A stretch of DNA of 64,000 nucleotides from Turbatrix aceti (GCA_963969345.1 OZ017768.1:4302718-4366717), one strand, 5' to 3'; shown: positions 47,894 to 58,945, numbered from the stretch's first letter. Program-made: numbers and translations. Notes: generated from the sequence alone by a model not told the origin.

Positions 47894-48778
47894 AAAATCC
47901 CCGAAGATTATTCGTTCGCCCAACCCAATTAAAATCAGAAACAATTGGGGCGGCAAATTTGTTAAATTTGGTAGCGGCGGGGGCAGTCCGTGGCCGTGGC
48001 CGTGGCCGTGGCCAGAGGACAGAAGCATTCCCGCCCGCGTCCCAGTCCGACGACATCCCGTAATAACTGTGCATTAGCGTAAGCCTGTGCCGTCAAATCT
48101 AGCCTGGACCCTGACGAACGATTTGATGTGGGCCCGTCAAAAACAAAAGACCACACCACCACCACCATCCATGCCACCCATGCACGGGAGAGAGTCGCTA
48201 AACTGCTTACTGTTTTGTTTCTAAGGAAAATAGTATGTAGGCGTTTGTATGTACATCACAGAGTGCAAAAAGCGCGGGAAGACGAACTTTTAAAGAAAGT
48301 GCCAGCGGCGCAGCCCAACCGTGCCTCCTTCTTGTTTTGGGCGCCGACGCAAGCCCCACAACACACGCAGGGTTCTGGAATAATTTGGTTAGCTGACGGC
48401 TGAGATATTCGCGTCGTCGTCGTCGCCGTTGTCGCCGTCGTTGTCCTGGGCACAGGAGGAAAGTCTGCTGCTGGTGGACAGCAGCGTGGGATGCTCGGTC
48501 GATTTTTTTTTCGAGCCCCCCGGACAGGTGAGGGGTGGGGGGATGGGACACGCGCACGATCTATGTCTGTCTGACGGCTGGGACACTGATTAATTAAATA
48601 GCCCCTGTCAGGCAACCCGGGATGAAGCCATATCATGCACCGCTGCAAAAAAAAAGACGCGAATGACGTGCGCCCTTTTCTCGCCCTTTGCGTTCCTCCT
48701 GCAACCGAGGGAAACAGGAACACCCCAGAAATATTTCTACAGTCACCCAAAAACGGCGGCCAACTGAACATCTGAAGG
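47894..48778. other. Intergenic stretch
   Basis: No exon supported. A (GTGGCC) repeat lies near 47985-48015, and CGTCGTCGTCG near 48410-48430. Confidence 0.4.
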
Positions 48779-49256
48779 CAGGGATGGGCGAACGTTCGTG
48801 TTCGTTCGAGCTCGTTCGCAAACCAATTCAAATTTTTACGTTCGTGTTCGTTCGAGAACAGATCTGCTTTTTTCCAGTTCGTTCGCGAACAAAGATAAAT
48901 TTTCCAAACAGATAAAACGAACAAAAATTTAGGTAAAATCGGTTTAATGATGTCGAAATTGACTTTATTTTTCCAAAAATGGAAAATAGTGTCAATTGCC
49001 ATTGGCAACAAAAAGTGTAAGAAAACTGTCACCGAAAACGTGAAAACGCATAGTACCGACCGAAGTTTACGTTTTTATGCCCATTTGGACAAAATCTTGT
49101 ATAAAAAATTTTTTAAATCTGGTCATTGTTCGTTCGTGTTCGTTCGCGAACACTGGCAAAAATGTTCGCGTTTGTTCGATTTCTCGAACAAATTCAACAA
49201 AATGTTCGTGTTCGTTCGAGAACAAAAAAAACGAAAAAACAGTCGTCCCATCCCTG
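48779..49256. mobile_element. hAT-type MITE, GTTCG family, full-length copy
   Basis: The 478-bp element begins CAGGGATGGGCGAACG and ends CCCATCCCTG. Its 10 terminal bases are perfect inverted repeats starting CAGGG, typical of hAT elements. Flanks TCTGAAGG (48771-48778) and TCTGCAGC (49257-49264) match at 6 of 8 positions, an eroded 8-bp target duplication. Both ends are arrays of TTCGTTCG/CGAAC; the AT-rich middle matches 15660-15890. No transposase frame is present. Confidence 0.82.
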
Positions 49257-49264
49257 TCTGCAGC

Positions 49265-50435
49265 ACCCGGCACTGCACTGCTTGACTTCCAGATACCAAA
49301 TAAAAAAAATCGACCACACAGAAAAAAAACAGCGCGTAATTTTTCCGGAAGTCAGAAGCAAAGATAAATTGGATTAAAAGACGCTTCCAAAGCTCCGACG
49401 TGATGCAGTCTACTTCGGTCTGCTTTGAAACGGTTTCCAGGCACGCACGCATTTCGACGGACAAAATAGAAAACACCTTGCAGACAAACGTTACAAACGC
49501 AACGTCTGAGTCCACCGAGTAAACATGCCATAATCGTCAACTTCCTGACACTTGGCATCTGTCAGCAGAGCAGCTCAAACCAACTTGAGCTCAACTGGGA
49601 TGAATCTAAGCTACTGACACATGCGGTCAAAAACGGAATGCAGTGCCATGCACATCGTGCATCAGACAGGCACCACATAAAAAACGTATTCGACAAGATG
49701 GCGGGCGCCCCGCGTTGAATCAGGGGATATAAATCAACATGCACAATTGAAACTGAAACTGTGGGGTGTTTAAGTGGACACATGAGACACATGCGCATCT
49801 TTTTTTCTGGTTCATGGAGTGTTCTCCGGTTTGGAAATTTTTGGGGTAATTCGACCCGGATTTGAAACCGGATCCGAAATTTTCGTATTACCAAAAATTG
49901 CGTCTTCCGAAATCAAAAAATAATATTTTTGAGTATTCGGACATTTTTTTTGGTTCTGAAACCCAAAAATTCGGAAATTTTTGGATTTACCCGACCAATG
50001 TTCCCAATTTTTCGTACCTAAACCCGTTATATTAATTTAATTAAGTGCATAAATTTATGCATCCTGAATGCAAATATTAGTCCAAATATTGCAAACAAAT
50101 GCTGAAAAGTGATATTTTTAACGTTTTTCTATTTTTTTTTGACAATTTTGATTTTTTTGAGTTCTCAAACCCAAAAATTCAAAAAAAGACATCTGACAAA
50201 ACCCCGAATTTTTGGTTAACCAGACCCAAAACCAGAAAATTTTTGATCGAGTTTCGGTGCTTTTAACTGGTTTAATTTAATTTGCACATGTTCCAAAAAA
50301 TTTTAATCAAAAGCCTACGGTAAAAAACAAAATATCATACGAAATTAGCATTTACAAATTTTATACGTGTACGATTGGCATGTCAAACGGATGTGACGCG
50401 CCATTTGCCATTGTTGGTTGCGCAAACTGATCGCG
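49265..50435. other. Upstream region of the kinase gene, with a degenerate repeat
   Basis: From about 49815 to 50275 the sequence is dominated by AAATTTTTGG, CCCGAAA and ACCCAAAA words that also occur around 55855-56105. It is probably another old repeat family. No T-rich acceptor lies just before the kinase start codon, so the transcript probably begins within the last few hundred bases. Confidence 0.4.
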
Positions 50436-52349
50436 ATGGAGCAGACCATTGCCAAGGAGAATTACTATCATGGCTTACTTCCGCGTGAAGACATCAAGAT
50501 GATGCTCAAGGAACACGGCGACTTTGTGCTGCGTGTAAGTGAGCCAAAATCAGGCGACGAAAGGCACGTAATTCTCTCGATTATGGTTTACGAGGACAAA
50601 GAAGAGAACGGAGTGAGTCTTTTTGGGTTACGCTCAGTTTCAATATTCGGCTTCACTAACTCCTGTTTTTTTCCAGATAAAACACTACATTATCCGAAAA
50701 TTCGGCGCCAAAGTGGTGGTAGAAAAGCTAGCTTTCACGTCGATACAGGAACTGGTGACCCACCATATGACAAAAAAAGAGCCAGTATCATCCAAGGATC
50801 CAGAATCCATACTGAAGACTCCCATCCTCCGACAGCCCTGGGAACTCTACCACGAAGACGTCGAGCCAACGAAGAAGCTCGGCGAAGGCGCGTACGGTGA
50901 AGTGCACATGGGAAATCTCAAGCTCAAGAGCGGACTCAAACTCAAGGTCGCCATAAAGCTCGCCAAACTCGCTACGCTCAACAAGGATCAGATCAAGGAG
51001 ATCATGCACGAGGCCCGTCTCATGCGCAGCTTCGACCACCTCAATGTTGTCAAGTTCTACGGCGTGGCAGCCGGCATGGAGCCTCTCATGGTGGTCATGG
51101 AGTTCGTCGACGGTGGAGCGCTCGATAGCTTTCTCAAGAAGGAGACCGATCCCAAGCACAAGGCGGAAATGTGTGCACAGGCTTCGTTTGGCATTGAGTA
51201 CCTCCATAGCAGGAATTGCATCCATCGGGATATCGCTGCGAGAAATTGTCTTTACGGCAGTGGCCAGGTGAGTTGGAGTTGACACTGGGGTTGGGCGAAC
51301 GTTCGCGTTCGTTTGAACGAACAAAAGTCAAATTTGTTCGTTCGCGGACAAATTTGATTTTTTGTTCGTTTTTGTTCGCAAACCGCTTTGATTTTTCCTC
51401 AAATAAAATATTTTTGTTCGTGTTTGTTCGTAAACAAATTTCATTTTTCTTGATCGTTTTTGTTCGCGAACAGATTTTTTTAATTAAAAAAATATTATAA
51501 AAATTCGTTTGCTAAAAATTTTAAAACTGATAAAGCGAACAAAATTTCGAAGAACTAACAAAAAAAAATGTTCGATGTTCGTTCGCAAACGAACAAAAAT
51601 AAAATTTGTTCGTTTTTGTTCGCGACAGATTTTTCTTAAAAATAAAAAAAAATGAATAAAAAAAATCGTATAAAAAAAATTCCAAACTTATAAAGCGAAC
51701 AAAATTTCGCAGAACTAATAAAAAAAATATGTTCGATGTTCGTTTGCAAGCACGATCAAAAATTTTGCGTTTGTTCAAATTTTCTCACAAAACCAAAAAA
51801 AAAGTTTGTTTTCGTTCACAAACAAAAAAACGGTTATTCGTCCATCCCGTTTTTTTGTCAGCACCCTACAAGTCCAAAAAATTTCAGGTAAAAATCTCCG
51901 ACTTTGGACTGACGTGCGAAGGCACAACCTTTCAAATGGACCCTCACAAGCGGGTTCCCATCCGATGGCTCGCCCCCGAAGTCCTCCGAACCTCCATGTA
52001 CAGCCAGAAGACAGACGTCTGGGCATTCGGAATCCTAGCGTGGGAAATCTACTCGAACGGAATCGAGCCCTATCCCAACATGGCGGTCGCAGATGTCGTG
52101 CAGGCGCTCAGGACAGGATTTCGCATGGAAAGGCCTCTAACTTGCCCCGAAGATTTTTACGCGTTCATCCGGCACTGCATTTGGGCGGAGAGGGACGTCG
52201 AGCGACCGTCTATGAACATCATAGTCGGGTACATGGAGAAGATGACTGGGTTGCGCCAGCCCCAGAGCGCAAAGTCCACCACCGAGATCACCCAGAGGTC
52301 CAAGAAGAAAGTCAATCCGCTTGGTCTGGCCAAGGCAATTACCAAGTAG
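50436..52349 (+). CDS. SH2-domain non-receptor tyrosine kinase, Fes/Fer-like
   Basis: Exons 50436-50612, 50677-51267 and 51888-52349 join in phase 0 to give 409 residues. An SH2 domain spans ~10-92 (YYHGLLPRED; phosphotyrosine-binding Arg33 in FVLRVSE), followed directly by a tyrosine kinase domain at ~122-380. All catalytic elements are present: Gly loop GEGAYG 128-133, Lys153 in VAIK, Glu171 of helix C, HRDIAARN 242-249 with Asp244, DFG 261-263 and PIRWLAPE. It should be an active cytoplasmic tyrosine kinase. The lack of F-BAR, SH3 or long N-terminal parts and the small size match the nematode-expanded Fer-like group (for example SPE-8/FRK-1 types). The tail is basic (QRSKKKVNP). I start at the ATG because the extra six in-frame upstream codons have no ATG. 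Intron 2 (620 nt) is mostly a GTTCG-family repeat. It is convergent with the Gly/Pro-rich gene, 136 bp away. Confidence 0.95.
51285..51850. mobile_element. GTTCG-family MITE inside kinase intron 2
   Basis: The sequence starts CTGGGGTTGGGCGAACG, close to the CAGGGATGGGCGAACG end of the full copy. It consists almost wholly of GTTCG/CGAAC blocks with T- and A-rich spacers and finishes CGTCCATCCCG. No target duplication is recognisable. It contains an internal tandem duplication of about 120-130 bp (AAACTGATAAAGCGAAC and AAACTTATAAAGCGAAC blocks). Confidence 0.65.
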
Positions 52350-52485
52350 ACAGACAAGTTGCAACGTTTATTCTTTCTTATTCGTAATTGAATTGCCGAT
52401 TACATAAAAAAATATAATAGTAAAATCATCGGGTACACGTTTGGGGCGGGAGGGGACAACTGCAACATATGGGGTTCACTGAGGG

Positions 52486-52862
52486 TTAAAAGTCAACGGA
52501 TGGCTTGAGATGCTTGCGGGCCGGTAACTCCCGTTGTGCGGGGGCGTCAGTGCCGGTGCTGTCCTCGCCAGACTCCGAAGAAGAGTCATCGGTCTCCGAA
52601 GCGGGGAGCATGGCGTCGTTTTCGAGAGCCACAGCGTTTTCGGCATCGATGAGGGCATCGACGGTCTGCTCGATGCCAGGAAGCAGCTGGCGGAGATCCT
52701 CGCACGTCTTGGTGATGACGTTGGGGATGTACGGGCCGCAGCAGCAGAGGCACGTGTCGTTCGCAGAGACGCAGGTCGTTTCGTGCATGAGTCGGAAGAC
52801 AAAAGCGCGCGAAGCAGCATCTTCGTCGAATCGGGAAACAGCGTTGCGGCTGTCAACACCGC

Positions 52863-52905
<43 letters not shown>

Positions 52906-55900
52906 GCCCAGGCGAAGGGCCTGGCTGAGGTCGACGTTGCCAAACATCGTCGGCTTCTGAGCGCGCAGGCTGTCGCTGATTCGGACGTTTCCAAAGATTG
53001 GGGCGTCATTGATGTTGTTGCCGAGAACGTTTTGTCGAAGATTGTTGATAATGGCACGGCGTTGCGAGCCAAACGGATTCCAGTCATCGGGGCGAGGGCC
53101 ACCACGGTGATGACGTCCTCGTCCGCCGCGTCGCTGGGGTCCTGGGCCGAAACCGCCGGGTCCTTGGGGTCCAGGACCGAATCCACCGGGTCCCTGGGGT
53201 CCGGGGCCGAAGCCGCCGGGTCCCTGGGGTCCGGGACCAAAACCGCCAGGTCCTTGGGGTCCGGGGCCGAAACCACCTGGTCCTTGGGGTCCGGGGCCAA
53301 ATCCACCGGGTCCCTGGGGTCCGGGGCCGAAACCGCCGGGTCCTTGGGGTCCGGGGCTAAATCCACCGGGTCCCTGGGGTCCTGGGCCGAATCCACCTGG
53401 TCCTTGGGGTCCTGGGCCGAATCCACCTGGTCCTTGGGGTCCTGGGCCAAAGCTGTCAGGTCCGTCCTGGTCGCGTCCGCGATGATGACGTCGTCGTTGA
53501 GGTCCAGGTCCAAATCCACCGGGTCCTTGGGGTCCAGGTCCAAATCTACCAGGTCCCTGAGGTCCAGGTCCAAAGCCGCCGGGTCCGTCGCCGCCAGGTC
53601 CTTGAGGGCCGGGTCCGCGATGGTGAGGAGGTCGTTGCGGGCCAGGTCCAAAGCCACCGGGTCCCTGAGGTCCAGGTCCAAAACCGCCGGGTCCTTCTGG
53701 CTCCCGTCCACGATGATGAGGCGGTCCTTGGGGTCCAGGTCCAAAACCACCGGGTCCCTGAGGTCCGGGACCAAATCCGCCTGGTCCTTGGGGTCCAGGT
53801 CCAAAGCCACCAGGTCCACGAGATGGTGGGCCTCGTCGTCCATGTTCGAGGTCGCCGGGTGCGTTCTGTCCACGCGGTCCAGAGTTTTGCTGGGGACCAG
53901 GTCCCTGGTTGCCATTTTGAGCGCCAGACGGTGAAGGGGGTCCCTGAGGTCCAGGGCCAAATCCGCGGGGGCCTAATTCACGTCGTCCACGGCCACCTTG
54001 AAGATCGAAACCACCAGGACCGTCAAATCCAGGGCCACGTTGTCCTCCCGGTCCGCGTTGAGAACCACCATCGGGTCCTTGTGGGCCGGGTCCAAATCTG
54101 CCTGAGGGGCCGTCGTTCTGACCTCCTTGGCGACCGCCGCGTCCACCGGGGCCTTGCTGGCCACGACCAGCTGGGCCTTGTTGATTACCTTGAGGTCCTT
54201 GTGGGCCGGGTCCAAAGCCGCCTTGTCCATTAGGTCCGTCTTGACCGCGGCGTCCACCTGGGCCGCCACGTCCACCGGGGCCGCCTTGACCACCGGGTCC
54301 ATCTTGACCGCGGCGTCCACCTGGTCCACCGGGTCCGCCTTGTCCATCTTGACCGCCGCGTCCTCCGGGTCCGCCACGTCCACCAGGGCCGTTGCGGGAG
54401 GGGTCATCAGACATGGGGAAGTCAAAGTTGTCTGGTCGTTCGTTGTTCGATTGCTGGTTGCGTCCACCCTGTCCTTCAGGCCCATCTTGTCCGCGACGAC
54501 CACCTGGTCCGCCGCGTCCACCGGGGCCTCCACGTCCACCAGGTCCTCCACGTCCACCGCGGCCGCCTTGTCTTCCGCCAGGTCCGCCTTGTCCATCTTG
54601 ACCGCCGCGTCCCCCGGGTCCACCAGGCCCGTTACGGGAAGGATCATCAGACATTGGGAAGTCAAAGTTGTCCGGGCCAAATCCGCCTGGTCCTTGAGGG
54701 CCGGGTCCAAATCCACCGGGTCCGTCGCCGCCTGGTCCCTGGGGTCCAGGTCCAAATCCACCGGGTCCAAATCCGCCAGGTCCTTGATCATCAGGTCCAT
54801 CTTGACCACCGCGTCCTCCAGGTCCAAAGCGTCCACCTGGTCCGCCTTGTCCATCTTGGCCACCAGGTCCGAAGCGTCCACCCCGTCCACCGGGTCCACC
54901 ACGTCCACCGGGTCCGCGACGACTACCAGGACCTCCACGTCCTCCGGGACCCCCACGTCCACTAGGTCCATCTTGACCACCAGGCCCAAAGCGTCCGCCA
55001 GGTCCACCTGGGCCATCAGGTCCGTCTTGGCCGTCGGGTCCCCATTGACCGTCAGATCCACCAGGACCTCCACGTCCACCGGGTCCGCCACGTCCACCGG
55101 GTCCACGACGACCGCCAGGTCCTCCTCGTCCACCGGGACCTTCACCATCGTCGGGTCCCTGCATCGAAGGCGCCATCATTCCGCCACCAAAGCCGCCCAT
55201 CTGGCCCGGAGGGCCATAGGATCCGTCGTCAAGTTGTCGCTTGACTCGACGTCCTCCGCCGCCGCCGGCTGCGAAAAGTTCGTTGGCGACGCCCTGGTGA
55301 CTCTGCGAGCGGATGAGATGCCGAATACGGTCCAGTCGGGCTGGATGGAGGAAAAGTGGGGGCGGGCAGCCTCCGCGCTCTTTGGTAACCACGCAGGGCG
55401 CGTGGTCTTCGCAGGAGGCGTCTACGGGGACCATTTCCTTTTGTCTGTAAAAAAAAAGAACAATAAAAAGGTAAAATCAGGTGAAAGGTGCAACTTACGG
55501 GCATCGAGGGCCACGGTGCCGATCGACAGCGGAATCAGAAACATTGCGGGCACGGCACTTGAAGCTGCGAGCGCAATGACCGCACTGGGCGGGTTTGCCT
55601 CGCTGTTCGTACTCAAAGACGATGCTATCGTAACGCTCCTCGGCCTTGCTTCTGATGAGCTGAAACGTGTTTGCTCACTCATTGTCAGTCAGTTGATGAA
55701 AGCGTGCTACGTGATCTGATCCGACGTGCAACGTGCTCTATTGACTTTGCGGGCAATGAGGAAGTCAAAGTTTAGTGCTCTCGGTTAAGGACAAAAACAG
55801 GGACAAGGACAATGAAATGTCCACAGCCACTGAGAAGCTAAGAAGGTCAAGATCGATCCTTTCGGGTACCCGGCCGAAAATCCATAATTTTGGGTCGGAT

Positions 55901-56502
55901 TTTCGGACGGGTATTCGAAAGTTCGGGTTTTCAAACCTAAAAAAATGTTTTTGACGTATTTTTGCCTAAAAAACATGAAAAAAAAGCATTTTGTTAAAAA
56001 ACAAAAATATTTATTTGTCAAATTTAAGTAAAAATATGGCCTAATTTTTGAGTTTCCAGACAAAAAAAAAATTAAATCGGGTTTGCTAAATTTTTGGGTT
56101 TTCGTGTCAGGACACCTCCCTAGTCAAAATCCAACAAAAAAAACCAACCGCTTTGAGGTAATCAGGAAGCTTCTCAGGCAACGGCAGCTGGGTGCACTCC
56201 TTCGGCAGAGCACTGTACTTGGTGCTCGGCCACCAGCAGGTCACGTTCTTCCAGTCCGACCATGCTGGGCACTGGTCGCCGGGATAGCGTCTGCGGAGAA
56301 GCTCCGGCTCGCCAGAAGCCACCACTGAAGCGGACTGCGGCCGCGGGTAAAGAGAGACAACGCCGACAATGCCGACTTTAGGGGTTTCATTTGAGTTCTG
56401 CGCGAGATTGCCGATCAGGATGCTGTCCTGTTGGGCAGAGACGACGGCGAGAAACGCCGTCGTCGTCGTCAGAAGAGCCACAAAAAATTGTGTCTCAACC
56501 AT
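52486..56502 (-). CDS. Large secreted Gly/Pro-rich repeat protein with furin-type site
   Basis: On the minus strand, exons 56502-56149, 55659-55499 and 55444-52486 join (phases 0 and 2) to give 1157 residues. A signal peptide starts MVETQFFVALLTTTTAF and ends VVSAQ. The next ~215 residues are Cys-rich (CPAWSDWKNVTCWWP, CGHCARSFKC, a CxxxxPC pair). RRVKR at 237-241 is a furin-like cleavage motif. Then ~700 residues are low-complexity: GPGGRGG units, then GFGPGPQGPG decapeptides encoded by 30-bp tandem repeats. The decapeptide breaks Gly-X-Y phase, so this is not an ordinary cuticle collagen. The C-terminal part is non-repetitive (FGNVRISDSLRAQ), has a run of 14 Asn, a Cys cluster (CVSANDTCLCCCG) and an acidic Ser-rich tail. 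It may be a structural extracellular or cuticle/eggshell protein. No family is recognised. Long frames on the other strand are shadows of the repeats. Confidence 0.85.
53120..53480. repeat. 30-bp tandem repeats encoding decapeptides
   Basis: About twelve imperfect 30-bp units (plus-strand form GGTCCTTGGGGTCC followed by a variable half) lie inside the Gly/Pro-rich gene. Variation is mostly synonymous in the minus-strand frame, which supports that frame as the coding one. Looser copies extend to about 53840. Confidence 0.8.
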
Positions 56503-57637
56503 CGAAGCTCGGAGAAAAGAGAGGGGTTTGCGTTTGGTTGTGGCCAGTGGCACGAGAAGGGGGAAACATAAGTACTCTCGGCCAGGGGTGGTCACGGGGC
56601 GGGCAGAGGACAGAGGACAGAGAACTGTTGACAGATGGATGCTTCGTTCGCTTCCGATATTGCGCGGAAAAACGAAAGAAAAAAAACAAAAGTTGTCCAC
56701 GATCTTTGCTTAGATCGGCTGCGGGCGAGCTAACTAACAACCATCGTAGAGGTCGAGTCCGGCCGACGATCGACGGCTACCACGCGGACTGACCCTCGTC
56801 GCGCACTCCCTGGTACGGCCAGCTAACAGTCTGTAAGTCGTTGCGACAACAGTCTAAAAACAAGCTGATCACTGTCCGTCAACGCAGCAGGTCTCTCCTA
56901 ATCCACCGATTAAAGAGCAATTTTGGAAAATACTTTACCCAACAACTTTTACGCGAAGGCGGAAGAAAAAGCCAAAAAAAACTTCTGGCTGCAACTTACT
57001 TCCTTTGAATACCGTAAACATTGCAGAAAATCAATCCCCGGACCCGGGAAAAGTTAAAAAATAAAGTTCAAGAAGAAATTAAATGATCACGAACAAACCT
57101 GGGTTAAACGTGAGAAGATTTAGAGGTAACCGAAAGATAAACAACCGAACAACCGTAGGAGTTGAGGTTACGTTCACTGTCAGACGGCACCAAGTGCGTC
57201 ATTCAACCAGACAAAGCAAAAAAAATCATGCTTAGGTAAGCGAAAAGTAACAAAAAAAACAACGTTATTACCGTTTTTATTACGATATCAGTTTACGATA
57301 GCCAGATTTTTTACAATCAATTACGATACCAAAGAAAAGAAAAGAAAACGAATTCAAGGAATAAAAATTACACAAACTCCGAAAACGCGCATGCCACGGT
57401 TTCCTGAAGCGAAAGAAATGCAAACAAATTTTGCCTGATACTCTCCTAGATTTTTCCTGTTATTTTCTCACATTCGCTATCCATCCTCTTTTATGTATCT
57501 TTTTTTCCTTCACTTTTGTTTTCTACCCTTTTTCCGGCGAAGCTAGAGATTCCAATGTTGCATCGGAGAGGAATTTTTCCCGGCCGGCAGGATATCCGTG
57601 ACTCAGCTAACCACTATGATCGATTTTTGTCTTCAGC
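56503..57637. other. Divergent intergenic interval
   Basis: It separates the minus-strand Gly/Pro-rich gene and the plus-strand ribosomal protein gene, and should hold both promoters. No exon seen. A T-rich tract ending TTTGTCTTCAG lies just before the start codon at 57638. Confidence 0.5.
57637..57637 (+). promoter_or_regulatory. Likely spliced-leader acceptor before L12
   Basis: The acceptor TTTTTGTCTTCAG ends at 57636, one base before the ATG. With no visible upstream exon, this is the arrangement typical of nematode trans-splicing. A cis-spliced 5' UTR exon is the alternative. Confidence 0.5.
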
Positions 57638-58204
57638 ATGCTAACGTTCGCTCGCTGCACACGAAGCCTCGCATGTTCGAGGCTGCCGACGCGGTTTTTG
57701 TCTGCAGTCGCAGCCCAGGCGCAGGAATCCGCTGCAGCAGAAGGCGTGCCGACGACGGATGGTCCATCATCGGCAGCGCCGTCGAGCGATCGCAAAATCG
57801 CGCCCCACATCCAGCAGCTCGTCGATCAGATTGCCTCGCTCCCGCTCCTCGAAGTCTCGGATCTCAACTACGCGCTCAAGAAGAAACTCAACCTTCCCGA
57901 CGCTCCCGTCATGCCAGCCGGCGTCGTGATGGCTGCCGCGGCCGCTGCCCCCGCTGAGGAGGCAAAAGCTGATGAATTGCCCCAGAAGATGACGTTTGCA
58001 GTCAAACTCACCAAGTTTGACGATACCAAGAAAATCCCGCTCATCAAGGAGATCCGCAACATCCTGCCGAACCTCAATCTTGTTCAGGCGAAGAAATTCG
58101 TCGAAACCGCGCCCGTTGAGGTCAAAAACGACCTCAGCAAGGCGGAAGCCGACGAACTCAAGGCGGCGATTGAAAAGGTCGGCGGCACTGTGGAAGTGCT
58201 CTGA
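57638..58204 (+). CDS. mrpl-12: Mitochondrial large ribosomal subunit protein L12 (bL12m)
   Basis: Single-exon gene of 188 residues. The first ~30 residues are Arg/Ser/Ala-rich without acidic residues (MLTFARCTRSLACSRLPTRF), a mitochondrial targeting sequence. The N-terminal dimerisation region is at ~60-90 (QIASLPLLEVSDLNYALKKK). After an Ala-rich hinge (AAAAAAPAEEAKAD), the conserved L7/L12 C-terminal domain at ~118-188 carries the factor-binding face (KIPLIKEIRNI, LVQAKKFVETAP, EADELKAAIEKVGGTVEVL). bL12m forms the mitoribosomal stalk that recruits translation factors and also binds mitochondrial RNA polymerase. The ATG follows a splice acceptor by one base. A ZNF706 homologue begins 243 bp downstream on the same strand, which could be an operon. 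Confidence 0.97.
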   Translation: MLTFARCTRSLACSRLPTRFLSAVAAQAQESAAAEGVPTTDGPSSAAPSSDRKIAPHIQQLVDQIASLPLLEVSDLNYALKKKLNLPDAPVMPAGVVMAAAAAAPAEEAKADELPQKMTFAVKLTKFDDTKKIPLIKEIRNILPNLNLVQAKKFVETAPVEVKNDLSKAEADELKAAIEKVGGTVEVL

Positions 58205-58434
58205 TCCGACCGCCTTCGTTCGTACCTGTTTTCTATGTTTAGCCTAGGAAGGGGTGGGTTTGTTTATTTGTTAAGTTGGCTGTTGCCGTGTATTTTTATA
58301 AAATGTGACCTCTGTGCCGTGTGGAATTGTCTTTTGACTGGTTTTTGACCAGGAATCGTATCTTGTCTTTTATTTTTTTATTTTTTGTTTCTTCCTTTTC
58401 CCCGTGTTTTTTTTCTCATTTTCCGTTTTATTTA

Positions 58435-58436
58435 GA
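58435..58436 (+). promoter_or_regulatory. Likely spliced-leader acceptor before ZNF706 homologue
   Basis: CCGTTTTATTTAG ends at 58435, eleven bases before the start codon, preceded by a long T-rich tract in the 240-bp interval after the L12 stop. This matches an intercistronic trans-splice site of a nematode operon. Confidence 0.45.
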
Positions 58437-58446
58437 ATATTCCAAG

Positions 58447-58740
58447 ATGGCGCGCGGTCACCAAAAGATTCAAGCTCAGCAGAAGAACGCTAAGAAGCAG
58501 GCGGACGCCAAGAAGCAGCAGGGAAGCGACCAGAAGTCGGCTGCCCTCAAGGCCCTCGTCCACAAATGCACCGTCTGCATGGCGTGAGTTTTTATACATT
58601 TTTTACTAATTTTATTTTTTTTTATAAAAAAACTGATTTTTTTCAGGCAGATGCCCGACCCCAAGACGTACCGTCAGCACTTTGAGTCTCGACACCCCAA
58701 GTCCCCGCTTCCAAGCGAGCTTACCGATGTTGCCGCTTGA
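58447..58740 (+). CDS. ZNF706-like small zinc-finger protein with 4F5/SERF-type N terminus
   Basis: Two exons, 58447-58583 and 58647-58740, split within an Ala codon, give 76 residues. This is exactly the length of vertebrate ZNF706, which it resembles end to end: MARGHQKIQAQQKNAKKQ at the N terminus and a single C2H2 finger CTVCMAQMPDPKTYRQHFES with Cys41, Cys44, His57 and His62. The basic Lys/Gln-rich N terminus belongs to the 4F5/SERF family. In vertebrates ZNF706 has been linked to translation control and exit from pluripotency; the nematode role is not established. AATAAA at 58946-58951 is a likely poly-A signal. Confidence 0.95.
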
Positions 58741-58945
58741 CTATGCGTTCACGCATTTCGACTGCTCCCACTGACTTATTCCACCCCCCAACAACTCTTT
58801 TTCTTCTTTTTCGTTGCCCCTCTCGGTCCCGTCGCTGCCTTTGCCCGGGGTGTGAGCCGTTCCCTTACCCTTTCAGCCGGTCACTTTCCGCTTCTGAGAT
58901 GGTCCGTCTCTGATGCAGGTAAGGGCCGGTGTCGTGTCCTTGAAA

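Noticed and set aside
48256..49032. 258-codon minus-strand frame
   Set aside because: Most of it reads through the GTTCG MITE and its flank; it ends inside non-coding repeat.
52534..53934. 466-codon plus-strand open frame overlapping the Gly/Pro-rich gene, and similar long frames at 54127-55719 and on the minus strand
   Set aside because: They are repeat shadows: no splice structure, monotonous Ser/Gly/Leu or Asp/Pro composition, and synonymous variation between repeat units favours the minus-strand Gly/Pro frame.
52486..55444. Ordinary cuticle collagen
   Set aside because: The main decapeptide repeat is not a multiple of three, and Gly does not fall at every third position; the typical N-terminal membrane/cleavage layout and short Gly-X-Y blocks are absent.
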